21,753 bases of DNA from NCBI GenBank assembly GCA_023428335.1, contig JAEYYS010000226.1, forward strand, positions 1 through 21,753, written 5' to 3'. The notes under the pieces were generated by a model. The model did not search any database, had not been told where the DNA came from, and was given only the letters and a program-made list of their open reading frames with translations. Shown in pieces: positions 1 through 7,661 of the stretch; position 1 is the stretch's first letter, and the number at the start of each line of letters is the position of its first letter. This DNA is from Verrucomicrobiota bacterium (GTDB taxonomy: Bacteria; Verrucomicrobiota; Verrucomicrobiia; Verrucomicrobiales; Verrucomicrobiaceae). Made by a program: the position numbers and the translations under genes.

Positions 1-2
1 GG

Positions 3-1334
3 CGTACCCGCCGTCGCATTGCCATGATTTCGACCCACGGCTACGTCGCCGCCGCGCCGCCCCTTGGCGCGCCAGACACCGGCGGGCAGGTGGTGTTCGT
101 GCTCGAACTGTCGAAGAAGCTGGCGCGGCTGGGTTACAAGGTCGACATCTGGACGCGCCGCTTTGCCGGCCAGCCGGAGAGCGAGGCGGTCGATGACCAG
201 GTCACCATTTTGCGCGCGCCCTGCGGCGGTCCGGACTTCATCCCGAAGGAGCATCTTCACGAGGCCATCCCCGAGTGGGTGGAGAATGCCCACCGCATGA
301 TCCGTCGTGCGGGCCATGCCTACCACTTCATCAACAGTCACTACTGGGACGCCGGCCTCGCCGGACAGGCGCTGGCACAGGCGCTCAACGTGCCGCACCT
401 GCACACGCCGCACTCGCTCGGTTCCTGGAAAAAGCGCCAGATGGAGGATGCCGCGCCGGATGAGAAGCAACAGCTCGAGTGCCAGTTCAATTTCAGTGAG
501 CGCGTGCGCCAGGAACAGCGGCTGTTTCGCGAGTGCGACCTGGTCATTGCCACCTCGCCCCTGCAGGCGGATTTGATTGTCGACGACTACGGCCTGCCGC
601 GCTCGAAGGTGCGCATGATTCCCCCGGGTTATGATGACAACCGCTTTTACCCGGTGAGTGAGTCCACCCGCCAGACGCTGCGCGAGGAGCAGGGCTGCAC
701 CGGACCGGTCGTTGCTTCCATCGGCCGCTTGGCGCGTAACAAGGGGTTTGATTTGCTTGTGCGTGCCTTTGCCCTGGTGGCGCAGCGCCTGCCCGAGGCC
801 AGTCTGCGCCTGGCGGTTGGCATGCAGTCCTCCGATCCCGGCGACACCCGCCTGCTGGAGGAATTGCACGAGTTGGCCGCGGAGTTGGGCATCGCGGAGC
901 GCGTCCGCATCACCGGTTCGCTGGCGGATGAACAGATGGCGGATTATTACCGGGCGGCGGACGTGTTTGCCCTGTCCAGCCGCTATGAGCCGTTTGGCAT
1001 GACGGCGGTTGAGGCGATGGCCTGCGGCACACCGACCGTCGTCACCACCCGCGGCGGCCTGTATCGCGCGCTCGACTTCGGGGTGCACGCCCTGTACGCC
1101 GATACCGAGGATGTCGAGGAATTCGCCATGAGCCTGCTTCAGGCGCTCAAGTATGCGCGCCTGCGCGCCCGGCTCAGCCAGCAGGGCAGCCTGCGCGTGC
1201 GCGCCCTGTTTGCCTGGAGTGGCATCGCCCAGCAACTGCTGCGCGCCGTCGAGGACCGTCTTGGCCAGATCGAGATCAGCGATGCCGAAACCGTCGCGGA
1301 TCGTGATGCCTGGCGGCAGTATGTTGAGATTTAA
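3..1334 (+). CDS. Sucrose-phosphate synthase-like (or mannosylfructose-phosphate synthase-like) GT4-type glycosyltransferase, 5' end outside the window
   Basis: A retaining GT-B glycosyltransferase that probably joins a nucleotide-sugar to fructose-6-phosphate in the cytoplasm, giving a non-reducing disaccharide phosphate. Counting from the Met at base 24, the N-terminal half opens with STHGY and DTGGQVV (residues 3-24), the loop that contacts the acceptor and donor in sucrose-phosphate synthases, followed by PHSLGSWKK near residue 131. The C-terminal half has GRLARNKG and the E-x7-E motif EPFGMTAVE (E322, E330) that binds the donor nucleotide-sugar. The frame stays open to the window edge. 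The residues before Met24 (RRRIA) would complete the first Rossmann strand, so the true start is probably upstream and the entry is given as partial. The next gene begins 12 bases downstream and encodes a sucrose-phosphatase-like enzyme, which supports the assignment. Donor (UDP- or GDP-sugar) and product cannot be told from sequence. Confidence 0.85.
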   Translation, partial: RTRRRIAMISTHGYVAAAPPLGAPDTGGQVVFVLELSKKLARLGYKVDIWTRRFAGQPESEAVDDQVTILRAPCGGPDFIPKEHLHEAIPEWVENAHRMIRRAGHAYHFINSHYWDAGLAGQALAQALNVPHLHTPHSLGSWKKRQMEDAAPDEKQQLECQFNFSERVRQEQRLFRECDLVIATSPLQADLIVDDYGLPRSKVRMIPPGYDDNRFYPVSESTRQTLREEQGCTGPVVASIGRLARNKGFDLLVRAFALVAQRLPEASLRLAVGMQSSDPGDTRLLEELHELAAELGIAERVRITGSLADEQMADYYRAADVFALSSRYEPFGMTAVEAMACGTPTVVTTRGGLYRALDFGVHALYADTEDVEEFAMSLLQALKYARLRARLSQQGSLRVRALFAWSGIAQQLLRAVEDRLGQIEISDAETVADRDAWRQYVEI

Positions 1335-1346
1335 CCCCCGTCCCGC

Positions 1347-3428
1347 ATGAGCTCCGGCCCCATTGCCGACTGTCAACTTCTCTGCTGTGACCTCGACGGC
1401 ACCCTGCTGGGCAAGCCAGACGCGACGCTGCTGTTCAAGGAAGCCTGGCTGCAGCTCGACCCCGGGCGCCGGCCGCGGTTGGTGTACAACACCGGCCGGC
1501 TGCTGCAGGACGCCCGCCGCACCGTGCAGCGTTCCGACCTGCCGCCGGCCGATTACCTGATCTGCGGTGTCGGCACGCTGATCTACGATGAAGGTGCGCA
1601 GGCGACCATGCGCGAGTTCTCCGACATCATGAGCGAGAGCTGGGACCGCGATCGCGCCGAGGAGGTGGTGCGCTCGCTCACCCAGGCGGTGAAGCAGCCG
1701 GCGCGCTTTCAAAATGCCTTCAAATCAAGCTGGTACCTGCATCAGGCTCCGGATGAGCTCATCGCCGCCCTGCGCCAGGGACTGCGTGAGACGGGCATTG
1801 AGGCGGTCGTGGTTTATTCCAGCCATCGCGACCTCGACATTCTGCCGAAGTACGCCAACAAGGGCAACGCCCTCGAATGGCTGATCGGCCACCTCGAACT
1901 GCGTCCCGAGCAGGTCGTTGTCGCCGGCGATTCCGGCAACGACTCCGCCATGTTTCTCATCCCTGGCGTGCACGGCATTGTCGTGGAAAACGCCCAGCCC
2001 GAGCTGGTCGAAGCCACCCTCGGCCTGCCCTGTCATCGCGCCCAGTGCATCTGCGCGGATGGGGTCATTGAGGGACTGGTGCGTTTCGGCGTGCTGCCCT
2101 CGCCACCGCTCGCCGGCTCGTGTGCCCTGCCGCGGCAGAAACATTTTGAGCCGGAGATCCGGCGCATCCTGCATGAGGCGGCGCCGACAGAACTCACCGC
2201 TGAGGAACGCGACTACCTGCTGCTGGCCCGGGCCAAGGCGGTCGAGGCCCTGCGCAAAAATCTCACTCCGCTCGGCTTTTCCGCCTGTTCGCTGGTCGAC
2301 AACGAAACCAAGGGCACCGACGCCAACTACCGCAGCGTCTGGGCACGCGACGGTGCCATCACCCTTATCGCCTCGCTGTCGCTCCAGGATGACGACATCC
2401 GCGCCTGCCAGCGGGCGACCCTGCAGACGCTGCTCGACCATGCCTCGCCGCACGGCCAGATTCCCGCCAACGTCCGCCTCGACGACAGCCAGCCCGATTA
2501 CTCCGGGGTCGGCGGCATCAGCTCGATCGATGGCGGCCTCTGGGTCATCATCGCCGCCTACGAATACCAGCGCGCCACCCGCGACACCGCCTTCGTGCGC
2601 GAGCGCCTGCCGGCCCTGCAGAAGGCGATGGACTGGCTGACCGCCCACGACTCGAATTACGACGCGCTGCTGGAGATTCCCGAGGCTGGCGACTGGACCG
2701 ACCTGTTCGGCCGTTCCTACAATGTGCTGGTCGACCAGGTCATCTGGTACCGCGCCAACATCGCCTTCGGGCGCCTGCTGGAAACGCTCGGCCAGCGCGA
2801 GCGCGCCGGCGAGTACCTGCGCTGGTCGCAGACAATCAAGCTGGCCATCCTGCAGCGTTTCTGGCCGACCACCTCCGGTGCGAACCGCAGCTTTGCCGAC
2901 ATGCAGTTCAGCCTCGGCGACACCTCCTACCTGCTCGCCCAGGTCACGCCCTTCGACTTCAACTGGCGCTGCGACGTGTATGGCAACCTGCTGGCCTTCC
3001 TGTTCAACGTGCTCGACATGCACCGCGCCCGCACGGCCTTCCGCTTCATGTGGGGCGTCGGTGTCAACGAACCCTTCCCGGTCGCCAATCTGTACCCGGT
3101 GGTCATGCCCGGCGATCCCGACTGGAAACCCTACTACGCCGTCAATCTGCTCAACCTGCCGCAGCACTACCACAACGGCGGCCTCTGGCCCTTCATCGGC
3201 GGCAAGTGGGTGCAATTCATCAGCCGCCTCGGCCTGCGCCAGCTCGCCCTGCAGGAACTGCTCAAGCTCGCCCGCCTCAACCAGCGCGGCGTTCAGCACG
3301 AGTGGGAGTTCAACGAGTGGGCGCACGCCCGCACCGGCAACCCGATGGGCAAGGCCTACCAGGCCTGGTCGGCTGCCGAGTTCATCCTCGCCTGTCACGA
3401 GGTCGGACTCGACGACGGTTCGGAGTGA
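1347..3428 (+). CDS. Fusion of a sucrose-phosphatase-like HAD phosphatase and a six-hairpin (GH100/glycogen-debranching-like) glycosidase
   Basis: A 693-residue two-domain cytoplasmic protein; no signal peptide is visible. Residues 10-250 are a HAD-IIB phosphatase of the sucrose-6-phosphate phosphatase type: DLDGTLLG with nucleophile D15 and D17, the lysine motif NKGNAL (K172), and GDSGND (D195, D199). It should dephosphorylate the product of the upstream synthase. Residues 280-690 form an (alpha/alpha)6-barrel glycosidase: VWARDGA (D335), a SSIDGGLW segment (D395) and GDWTDLFGRSYN, which resemble the acid-residue segments of neutral invertases (GH100) and amylo-1,6-glucosidases. I cannot assign it to one of these families or name catalytic residues with certainty. 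The gene starts 12 bases after the synthase and is very probably co-transcribed with it. No clear Shine-Dalgarno sequence precedes the ATG. The combination suggests one protein that can finish synthesis of a disaccharide and also hydrolyse it or a related glucan; the glycosidase substrate is inference. Confidence 0.85.
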   Translation: MSSGPIADCQLLCCDLDGTLLGKPDATLLFKEAWLQLDPGRRPRLVYNTGRLLQDARRTVQRSDLPPADYLICGVGTLIYDEGAQATMREFSDIMSESWDRDRAEEVVRSLTQAVKQPARFQNAFKSSWYLHQAPDELIAALRQGLRETGIEAVVVYSSHRDLDILPKYANKGNALEWLIGHLELRPEQVVVAGDSGNDSAMFLIPGVHGIVVENAQPELVEATLGLPCHRAQCICADGVIEGLVRFGVLPSPPLAGSCALPRQKHFEPEIRRILHEAAPTELTAEERDYLLLARAKAVEALRKNLTPLGFSACSLVDNETKGTDANYRSVWARDGAITLIASLSLQDDDIRACQRATLQTLLDHASPHGQIPANVRLDDSQPDYSGVGGISSIDGGLWVIIAAYEYQRATRDTAFVRERLPALQKAMDWLTAHDSNYDALLEIPEAGDWTDLFGRSYNVLVDQVIWYRANIAFGRLLETLGQRERAGEYLRWSQTIKLAILQRFWPTTSGANRSFADMQFSLGDTSYLLAQVTPFDFNWRCDVYGNLLAFLFNVLDMHRARTAFRFMWGVGVNEPFPVANLYPVVMPGDPDWKPYYAVNLLNLPQHYHNGGLWPFIGGKWVQFISRLGLRQLALQELLKLARLNQRGVQHEWEFNEWAHARTGNPMGKAYQAWSAAEFILACHEVGLDDGSE

Positions 3429-3477
3429 GACATCCCCGGTGGCTCCGCAAACCCCGCGAGATTGGGGACAGGCTCAC
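3425..3477. repeat. Inverted repeat between convergent genes
   Basis: The left arm at 3425-3437 (GTGAG, aca, TCCCC) is matched by the right arm at 3464-3477 (GGGGA, cagg, CTCAC): two perfect 5-bp blocks separated by a small internal loop. It sits between the stop of the phosphatase-glycosidase gene (its TGA lies in the left arm) and the stop of prfA on the other strand. A shared bidirectional terminator is possible, but there is no clear U-tract on either strand. A dispersed genomic repeat is the alternative. Confidence 0.35.
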
Positions 3478-3488
3478 GCCGGCTGCCG

Positions 3489-4565
3489 TCACTTCAATCC
3501 CGCTTCGGCCAGGCGCTCCTCGAGGTCGCTGGCGAGCAGGGCCTGGGTCATTGTTTCGATCCGGCCCTCCATGACCCGGTCGAGGTCGTACAGGGTCAGG
3601 TCGATGCGGTGGTCGGTGACGCGGTTCTGCGGGTAGTTGTAGGTGCGGATCTTCTCCTCGCGACCGCCCGAGCCGATCAGGCTGCGGCGGTGCGCGGAGT
3701 ACTTTTCCGCCTCCTCCTGCTGGCGACGCTCCAGCAGGCGCGAACGCAGGATGGTGAGCGCCTTCTCCTTGTTCTTGATCTGGCTGCGGCCGTCCTGGCA
3801 GCGCACGATCAGGCCGGTCGGCAGGTGCATGACCTGCACGGCCGAGTCGGTGGTGTTGACCCCCTGGCCGCCGGCGCCGGACGAGCGGCTGACCTCGATG
3901 CGCACCTCCTCGGGGCGCAGTTCCAAATCCACCTCGTCGGCCTCGGGCAGCACGGCGACGGTGGCGGCCGAAGTGTGGATGCGGCCCTGCGCCTCGGTGG
4001 CCGGCACACGCTGCACGCGGTGCACGCCGCTCTCGTACTTGAGCACGCGGAAGACATCCTCGCCGCTGATCTTGAGCACGATTTCCTTGTAGCCGCCGAC
4101 GTCGGATGGGCTTGCCTCCAGCGTTTCGACCCGCCAGCCGCGCGCTTCGGCGAAGCGGGTGTACAGCCGCGCCAGGTCGGCGGCAAACAGCGAGGCTTCG
4201 TCGCCGCCGGTGCCGGCACGGATTTCCATGAGGGCGTCGCGGCCTTCGAGCGGGTCGGGCGGCAGGATGGCGAATTGCACGGCCTTTTCGAGGTCGGCGA
4301 CCCGTGTTTCCAGCGCGGGCAGCTCCGCACGCGCCAGTTCCGCCATTTCGGCGTCCTCGCCGTGTGCCAGCGCGCGGCTGTCCTCGAGTTCGGTGAGCTG
4401 GCGCTGGTAGGCGTCCCAGTTCTGCAGCAGGCTGTCGAGCTGGCGGTGTTCGCGCGTGAGTTCGCCGGCCTTCTTTGGATCGTCGAAAAAGCCGGGCTGC
4501 CCCATCAGCTCCTCAAGCAGGCGGAAGCGGGCACGCTTGGTTTCGAGGATGGCGCGGTAGTCCAT
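3489..4565 (-). CDS. prfA: Peptide chain release factor 1 (RF1)
   Basis: Class I release factor of 358 residues, the normal RF1 length. It reads UAA and UAG in the ribosomal A site and triggers peptidyl-tRNA hydrolysis. The stop-codon-reading region HRVQRVPATEAQGRIHTS contains the RF1 tripeptide PAT (RF2 has SPF there), and the catalytic GGQ lies at residues 232-234 within RSSGAGGQGVNTTDS. The C-terminal NRVTDHRIDLTLYDLD block is also typical. The Gln is the usual target of PrmC methylation; no prmC gene is in the window. The residue after GGQ is Gly rather than the His of E. coli RF1. The start MDYRAILE gives a full-length N-terminus. It lies just downstream of rpmE on the same strand, but a terminator-like hairpin intervenes and no strong Shine-Dalgarno is seen before the ATG. 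Confidence 0.96.
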   Translation of the reverse strand: MDYRAILETKRARFRLLEELMGQPGFFDDPKKAGELTREHRQLDSLLQNWDAYQRQLTELEDSRALAHGEDAEMAELARAELPALETRVADLEKAVQFAILPPDPLEGRDALMEIRAGTGGDEASLFAADLARLYTRFAEARGWRVETLEASPSDVGGYKEIVLKISGEDVFRVLKYESGVHRVQRVPATEAQGRIHTSAATVAVLPEADEVDLELRPEEVRIEVSRSSGAGGQGVNTTDSAVQVMHLPTGLIVRCQDGRSQIKNKEKALTILRSRLLERRQQEEAEKYSAHRRSLIGSGGREEKIRTYNYPQNRVTDHRIDLTLYDLDRVMEGRIETMTQALLASDLEERLAEAGLK

Positions 4566-4581
4566 GGGGGCTCAGGCAAAG

Positions 4582-4615
4582 AAAAACGGTGTCCAGCGCT
4601 GGGCGCGGACACCGT
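4582..4615 (-). terminator. Rho-independent terminator or attenuator between rpmE and prfA
   Basis: A perfect 9-bp inverted repeat: ACGGTGTCC at 4586-4594 pairs with GGACACCGT at 4607-4615, with a 12-base loop. Read on the minus strand the stem is followed by a T-run (4586-4582), the classic intrinsic terminator form. It begins 20 bases after the rpmE stop and its T-run ends 17 bases before the prfA ATG. prfA must therefore be reached by partial read-through, or by a promoter hidden in or near rpmE. Confidence 0.75.
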
Positions 4616-4635
4616 CTTGAAGGAGGCCGGGAAGG

Positions 4636-4881
4636 CTAGGAGGCGCTGGTGTCGCTGAGCTTGGGCGACGAGCGGCGCGCGCGGGTGCTGCCGTAGCGCT
4701 GGGCGAACTTGTCGACGCGGCCGGCGGTGTCGATGAAGCGCTGTTCACCGGTGAAGAAGGGGTGGCAGGCGGCACAGATGCCGATGCGCAGGTTCTGCAC
4801 CGTCGAGATGGTCTGGAAGACCGCGCCGCAGGTGCAGGTGATGGTGGTTTCGTAAACCGTGGGGTGTCCTTGTTCTTTCAT
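4636..4881 (-). CDS. rpmE: 50S ribosomal protein L31, zinc-binding (C+) form
   Basis: An 81-residue L31 of the large ribosomal subunit. The sequence shows YETTITCTCG and the hallmark CAACHPFFTG followed by GRVDKFAQRYG. All four zinc-ligand cysteines are present (C16, C18, C36, C39), so this is the zinc-containing form and not the C-minus paralogue that replaces it under zinc starvation. The ATG at 4881 is chosen because MKEQGHP matches the usual MKxxIHP beginning of L31; the same frame is open further upstream, but that extension has no L31 character. The last dozen residues form a Ser/Arg-rich tail longer than in the shortest L31 proteins. The gene is divergent from the sensor kinase gene, with 184 bases between the two starts, where I see no clear promoter. 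rpmE next to prfA is a common bacterial pairing. Confidence 0.95.
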   Translation of the reverse strand: MKEQGHPTVYETTITCTCGAVFQTISTVQNLRIGICAACHPFFTGEQRFIDTAGRVDKFAQRYGSTRARRSSPKLSDTSAS

Positions 4882-5065
4882 GGGCTTGGAAGTCACGGGT
4901 TGCCGGCGAGGGGCGGAAGCCGCTTTCACCGGGGCGTGGGAGGCGGAGTCTGACACAGCAGCGTCGGCCGTCAACGGATTTCTCCCAGCCCTCCACCGTG
5001 TTGTGACGCCATTGCGCCACCCTTCCGTGCTGGCGACCGGTGATGGAACCTGCCACAGTGATGGG

Positions 5066-7006
5066 ATGCCGGTCCATCGCGTTTTCCGCCTGCTGCTCGC
5101 CGGTCTGCCGCTGCTGTCGGCGGGCTGCGGCGGGCTCGATCGGCTGCTGGCGGACGGGGAGCGACAACGGCTGGCGGAGGAGGTGTCCGTCATGGAAGCC
5201 CGGCTCACCCGTTTGCCGGAACTGAGGGTCGCGGCGCAGCCGCATCAGCGGCTTGGTTTCCACGGTCGCAGTGCTGACCCCGCCTGGATCGAAATGGACC
5301 TCCAGCGTGAGGTGGCACTCGATGAAGTCGTGCTGTTTCCCGCGCGCACCGCTGACCCTGGCGATGCCGCCAGTGGCTTCCCCCCGGAACTGCGCGTGCT
5401 TGGCGCCGGCGAGGATCAGGTCTTCCAGGCGCTGGCTGAATGGCGGCTGCCGGAGGGCGACGCGGGGTACGATCCGCCCTTTCTGCGCCTGCCACTGGCG
5501 GGTGCGCTGATCCGCCGGCTGCGTTTGGAAGTGCGCGGCGGCCAGCCGCGTGGCCGCGGCCGGTTTTTTGCCCTGGGCGAGGTCGTCCTGCTTGCCGGCG
5601 GCGCCAACCTTGCGCTTGGCGCGCCGGTGCGTGCCAGCGAGGGCATTCTCAATCCGCCGCGCTGGCAGCCGGATAATCTCACCGATGGCTTTTTCTGGTT
5701 CGGCAATCTCCAGGGCGCGCGGCCAGCCTCAGCAAACGGTTTTCACAGCCGGATTGAATCATCACCGGAGGCCGTGCCGAAATGGGTTGAGGTGGATCTT
5801 GGGGCTGAAGCCGCGATCGACGAGGTGCGCTTGGTGCCGGCCCGGCCGGTCGATTTTGCCGATGTCGCCGGTTTCGGCTTCCCGCCGCGTTACCGGGTCG
5901 AATTGGTGCCGGAAACCGGCTCAGCCTTCACCCTGCAGGCGGCCCTGGACGATTCGCCCAATCCCGGCGATGCCGCTGTCTGCCTGCCGGCACGTGGTCG
6001 CCGGGCCCGGCGGGTGCGGGTCACCGCCGAGCAACTTTGGCAGCGCAGTGAGGATTACATTTTTGCCCTCGCTGAACTGCAGGTGTGGGCGGGCGGTCGC
6101 AATCTCGCGCTGGGTCGCGAGGTCGCCTGTTCGGATCAGGTGTCCGCCAGTTCCTGGTCGTCGCAGGCCTTGGTGGACGGCCATGACAGCCGGCGCGAGC
6201 TGCTGTCCTGGCCCCAATGGCTTGAGCAAGCCAGCCAGCGTTTGCAGGTGGTTCACTCGCTGGCAGCGGCCCGCCAGCGTCTCGCCATGCTGGATCGCGA
6301 GCACCAGCGCGCCGTGGTGCGCAGCCTTGGGGGCGGTGCCGGATTGATGCTGGTTGTCACTGCAGCCCTGCTCGGTTGGATGCACCAGCGCCAAAAAGTT
6401 GCCCGCCAGCGCCTGCGCGAACGCCTGGCCCGCGACCTGCACGACGAGGTGGGGTCCCAGCTCAGTCATCTATCTTTGCTGGCCGGCCAGGGCGATGCCG
6501 CCGTCCTGCCGAAGATTGCCGCCGGCACCCGCGAGTTGCAGCTGGTCATGCGCGACCTGGTCTGGTTGCTGGCGCCCGGCGGTGGCGACGCCCGTGATTT
6601 CACCGCTCGTTTGCGCGCCACGGCTCGTCAGTGGCTGGAGCCGGCCATAACCGAGGTGGCGGTGGAGACGGTGGGAGTGCCGCCCGAGGGGCAACTGCCG
6701 CTCGATTGGGCGCGTGAGGTGCTGCTGTTTGTCCGCGAAGCCCTGACCAATGCCGCCCGTCACAGCCGGGCGCAACGCGTGTCGGTGCGGCAGGAATGGC
6801 GGCCGGATGCCTTCGTATGGACTCTGCAAGACGACGGCGTTGGCTTCGATGAGCAGGCCGCTGACTTTGCCGCCGGTTCCGGTCTCGGCAATCTCCGTCA
6901 CCGCGCCGGCGTTTTGCAGGGGCGCGTTGTCATCACCGCCCGCCCCGGGGGCGGCACACGCCTGGAACTGATCTGCCCACCGCCTCATGGACCTCTGGCT
7001 CATTGA
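5066..7006 (+). CDS. Membrane sensor histidine kinase with two discoidin-like extracytoplasmic modules
   Basis: A 646-residue two-component sensor. The ATG at 5066 is chosen because it gives a signal sequence ending in a lipobox-like LSAGC (Cys near residue 23); no good Shine-Dalgarno helps. A short coiled coil (27-50) leads into two beta-sandwich modules resembling F5/8 type C (discoidin) folds: the first about 62-210 (GFHGR, PAWIEMDL, FFALGEV, DNLTDG), the second about 225-370 (GFHSR, PKWVEVDL, DYIFALAELQ). One transmembrane helix lies near 420-440. The cytoplasmic part is HPK7/NarX-like: HisKA_3 RDLHDEVGSQ with phospho-acceptor H459, N-box REALTNAARH (N562), and ATP-binding DDGVGFD and GLGNLRHRAG. 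Its last 20 bases overlap the response regulator gene, so the two are translationally coupled partners. The modules probably bind a sugar or other surface ligand in the periplasm; the ligand is unknown. The same module occurs in the cytochrome protein downstream. Confidence 0.88.
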   Translation: MPVHRVFRLLLAGLPLLSAGCGGLDRLLADGERQRLAEEVSVMEARLTRLPELRVAAQPHQRLGFHGRSADPAWIEMDLQREVALDEVVLFPARTADPGDAASGFPPELRVLGAGEDQVFQALAEWRLPEGDAGYDPPFLRLPLAGALIRRLRLEVRGGQPRGRGRFFALGEVVLLAGGANLALGAPVRASEGILNPPRWQPDNLTDGFFWFGNLQGARPASANGFHSRIESSPEAVPKWVEVDLGAEAAIDEVRLVPARPVDFADVAGFGFPPRYRVELVPETGSAFTLQAALDDSPNPGDAAVCLPARGRRARRVRVTAEQLWQRSEDYIFALAELQVWAGGRNLALGREVACSDQVSASSWSSQALVDGHDSRRELLSWPQWLEQASQRLQVVHSLAAARQRLAMLDREHQRAVVRSLGGGAGLMLVVTAALLGWMHQRQKVARQRLRERLARDLHDEVGSQLSHLSLLAGQGDAAVLPKIAAGTRELQLVMRDLVWLLAPGGGDARDFTARLRATARQWLEPAITEVAVETVGVPPEGQLPLDWAREVLLFVREALTNAARHSRAQRVSVRQEWRPDAFVWTLQDDGVGFDEQAADFAAGSGLGNLRHRAGVLQGRVVITARPGGGTRLELICPPPHGPLAH

Positions 7007-7613
7007 AGACCATCGCGCCCTGCGTGAATCGCTGGTGCTCGCCCTGCGTCAGGCAAGGCCCGACTGGGGGGTGCAGGCCTTTGCTCGCGCCGAGGACGCA
7101 CTGAGTGCCGCGGCGGGAGGCCAGGTGGCCGACGTCCTGCTGCTCGATCTCGGGCTGCCAGGTCTCAGCGGTCTGGAGGCGCTGCCGCAGCTGAAGGCGG
7201 CCCTGCCCGGCGCCGAGGTCGTGGTCTTCACGGTCTTCGACGATGCCGACAAGATTTTTGCCGCGGTCTGCGCCGGCGCCTCGGGTTACCTGCTTAAGTC
7301 GGAACCGGTCGAGGCCGTGGTGCGCGCGGTCGAGGAGGTGCGCGAGGGCGGTTCACCCATGCACCCGCAGGTGGCGCGCAAGGTGCTAGACCGCCTCAGC
7401 GGCCGGCGCCAGGTGCCGGAATCCGTGCTGTCCGAACGCGAGCGCGAGGTGCTGCAGGCGACGGCCGAAGGCTTGACGAAGAAGGAGATTGCCGCCCGGC
7501 TCGAGTTGAGCGTGCACACCGTCGACAACTACCTGCGCCGCATCTACCGCAAGCTGCATGTCAACACCCTGCAGGGGGCGGTGGCGAAGGCGCTCAAGGA
7601 CGGCCTGCTGTGA
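6987..7613 (+). CDS. NarL/FixJ-family response regulator
   Basis: A 208-residue DNA-binding regulator. The receiver domain (1-120) has the acidic pair E7/D8, phospho-acceptor D54 in LLLDLGLPG, T82 and K104. A LuxR-type helix-turn-helix (about 146-205) begins LSEREREVLQATAEGL and contains KEIAARLELSVHTVDNYLRR. The start overlaps the kinase gene by 20 bases, so this is almost certainly the output partner of that kinase. The next gene, the cytochrome protein, starts about 50 bases downstream on the same strand and is the obvious candidate target, either by read-through or as a regulated promoter; I could not pick out a binding site. Confidence 0.94.
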   Translation: MDLWLIEDHRALRESLVLALRQARPDWGVQAFARAEDALSAAAGGQVADVLLLDLGLPGLSGLEALPQLKAALPGAEVVVFTVFDDADKIFAAVCAGASGYLLKSEPVEAVVRAVEEVREGGSPMHPQVARKVLDRLSGRRQVPESVLSEREREVLQATAEGLTKKEIAARLELSVHTVDNYLRRIYRKLHVNTLQGAVAKALKDGLL

Positions 7614-7661
7614 CGCGATGCCGTGGCAGGAAAACCGTCCGGGGCGGCCGTATTCAAGTCC

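Noticed and set aside
1725..3398. A 557-codon minus-strand open frame
   Set aside because: Antisense to the phosphatase-glycosidase gene; no domain, signal or start context supports it.
3462..4658. A 398-codon plus-strand open frame
   Set aside because: Antisense to prfA, one of the most certain genes here.
4859..5065. Upstream extension of the first sensor kinase frame
   Set aside because: It would place 69 residues before an evident signal sequence and overlap the start of the divergent rpmE gene.
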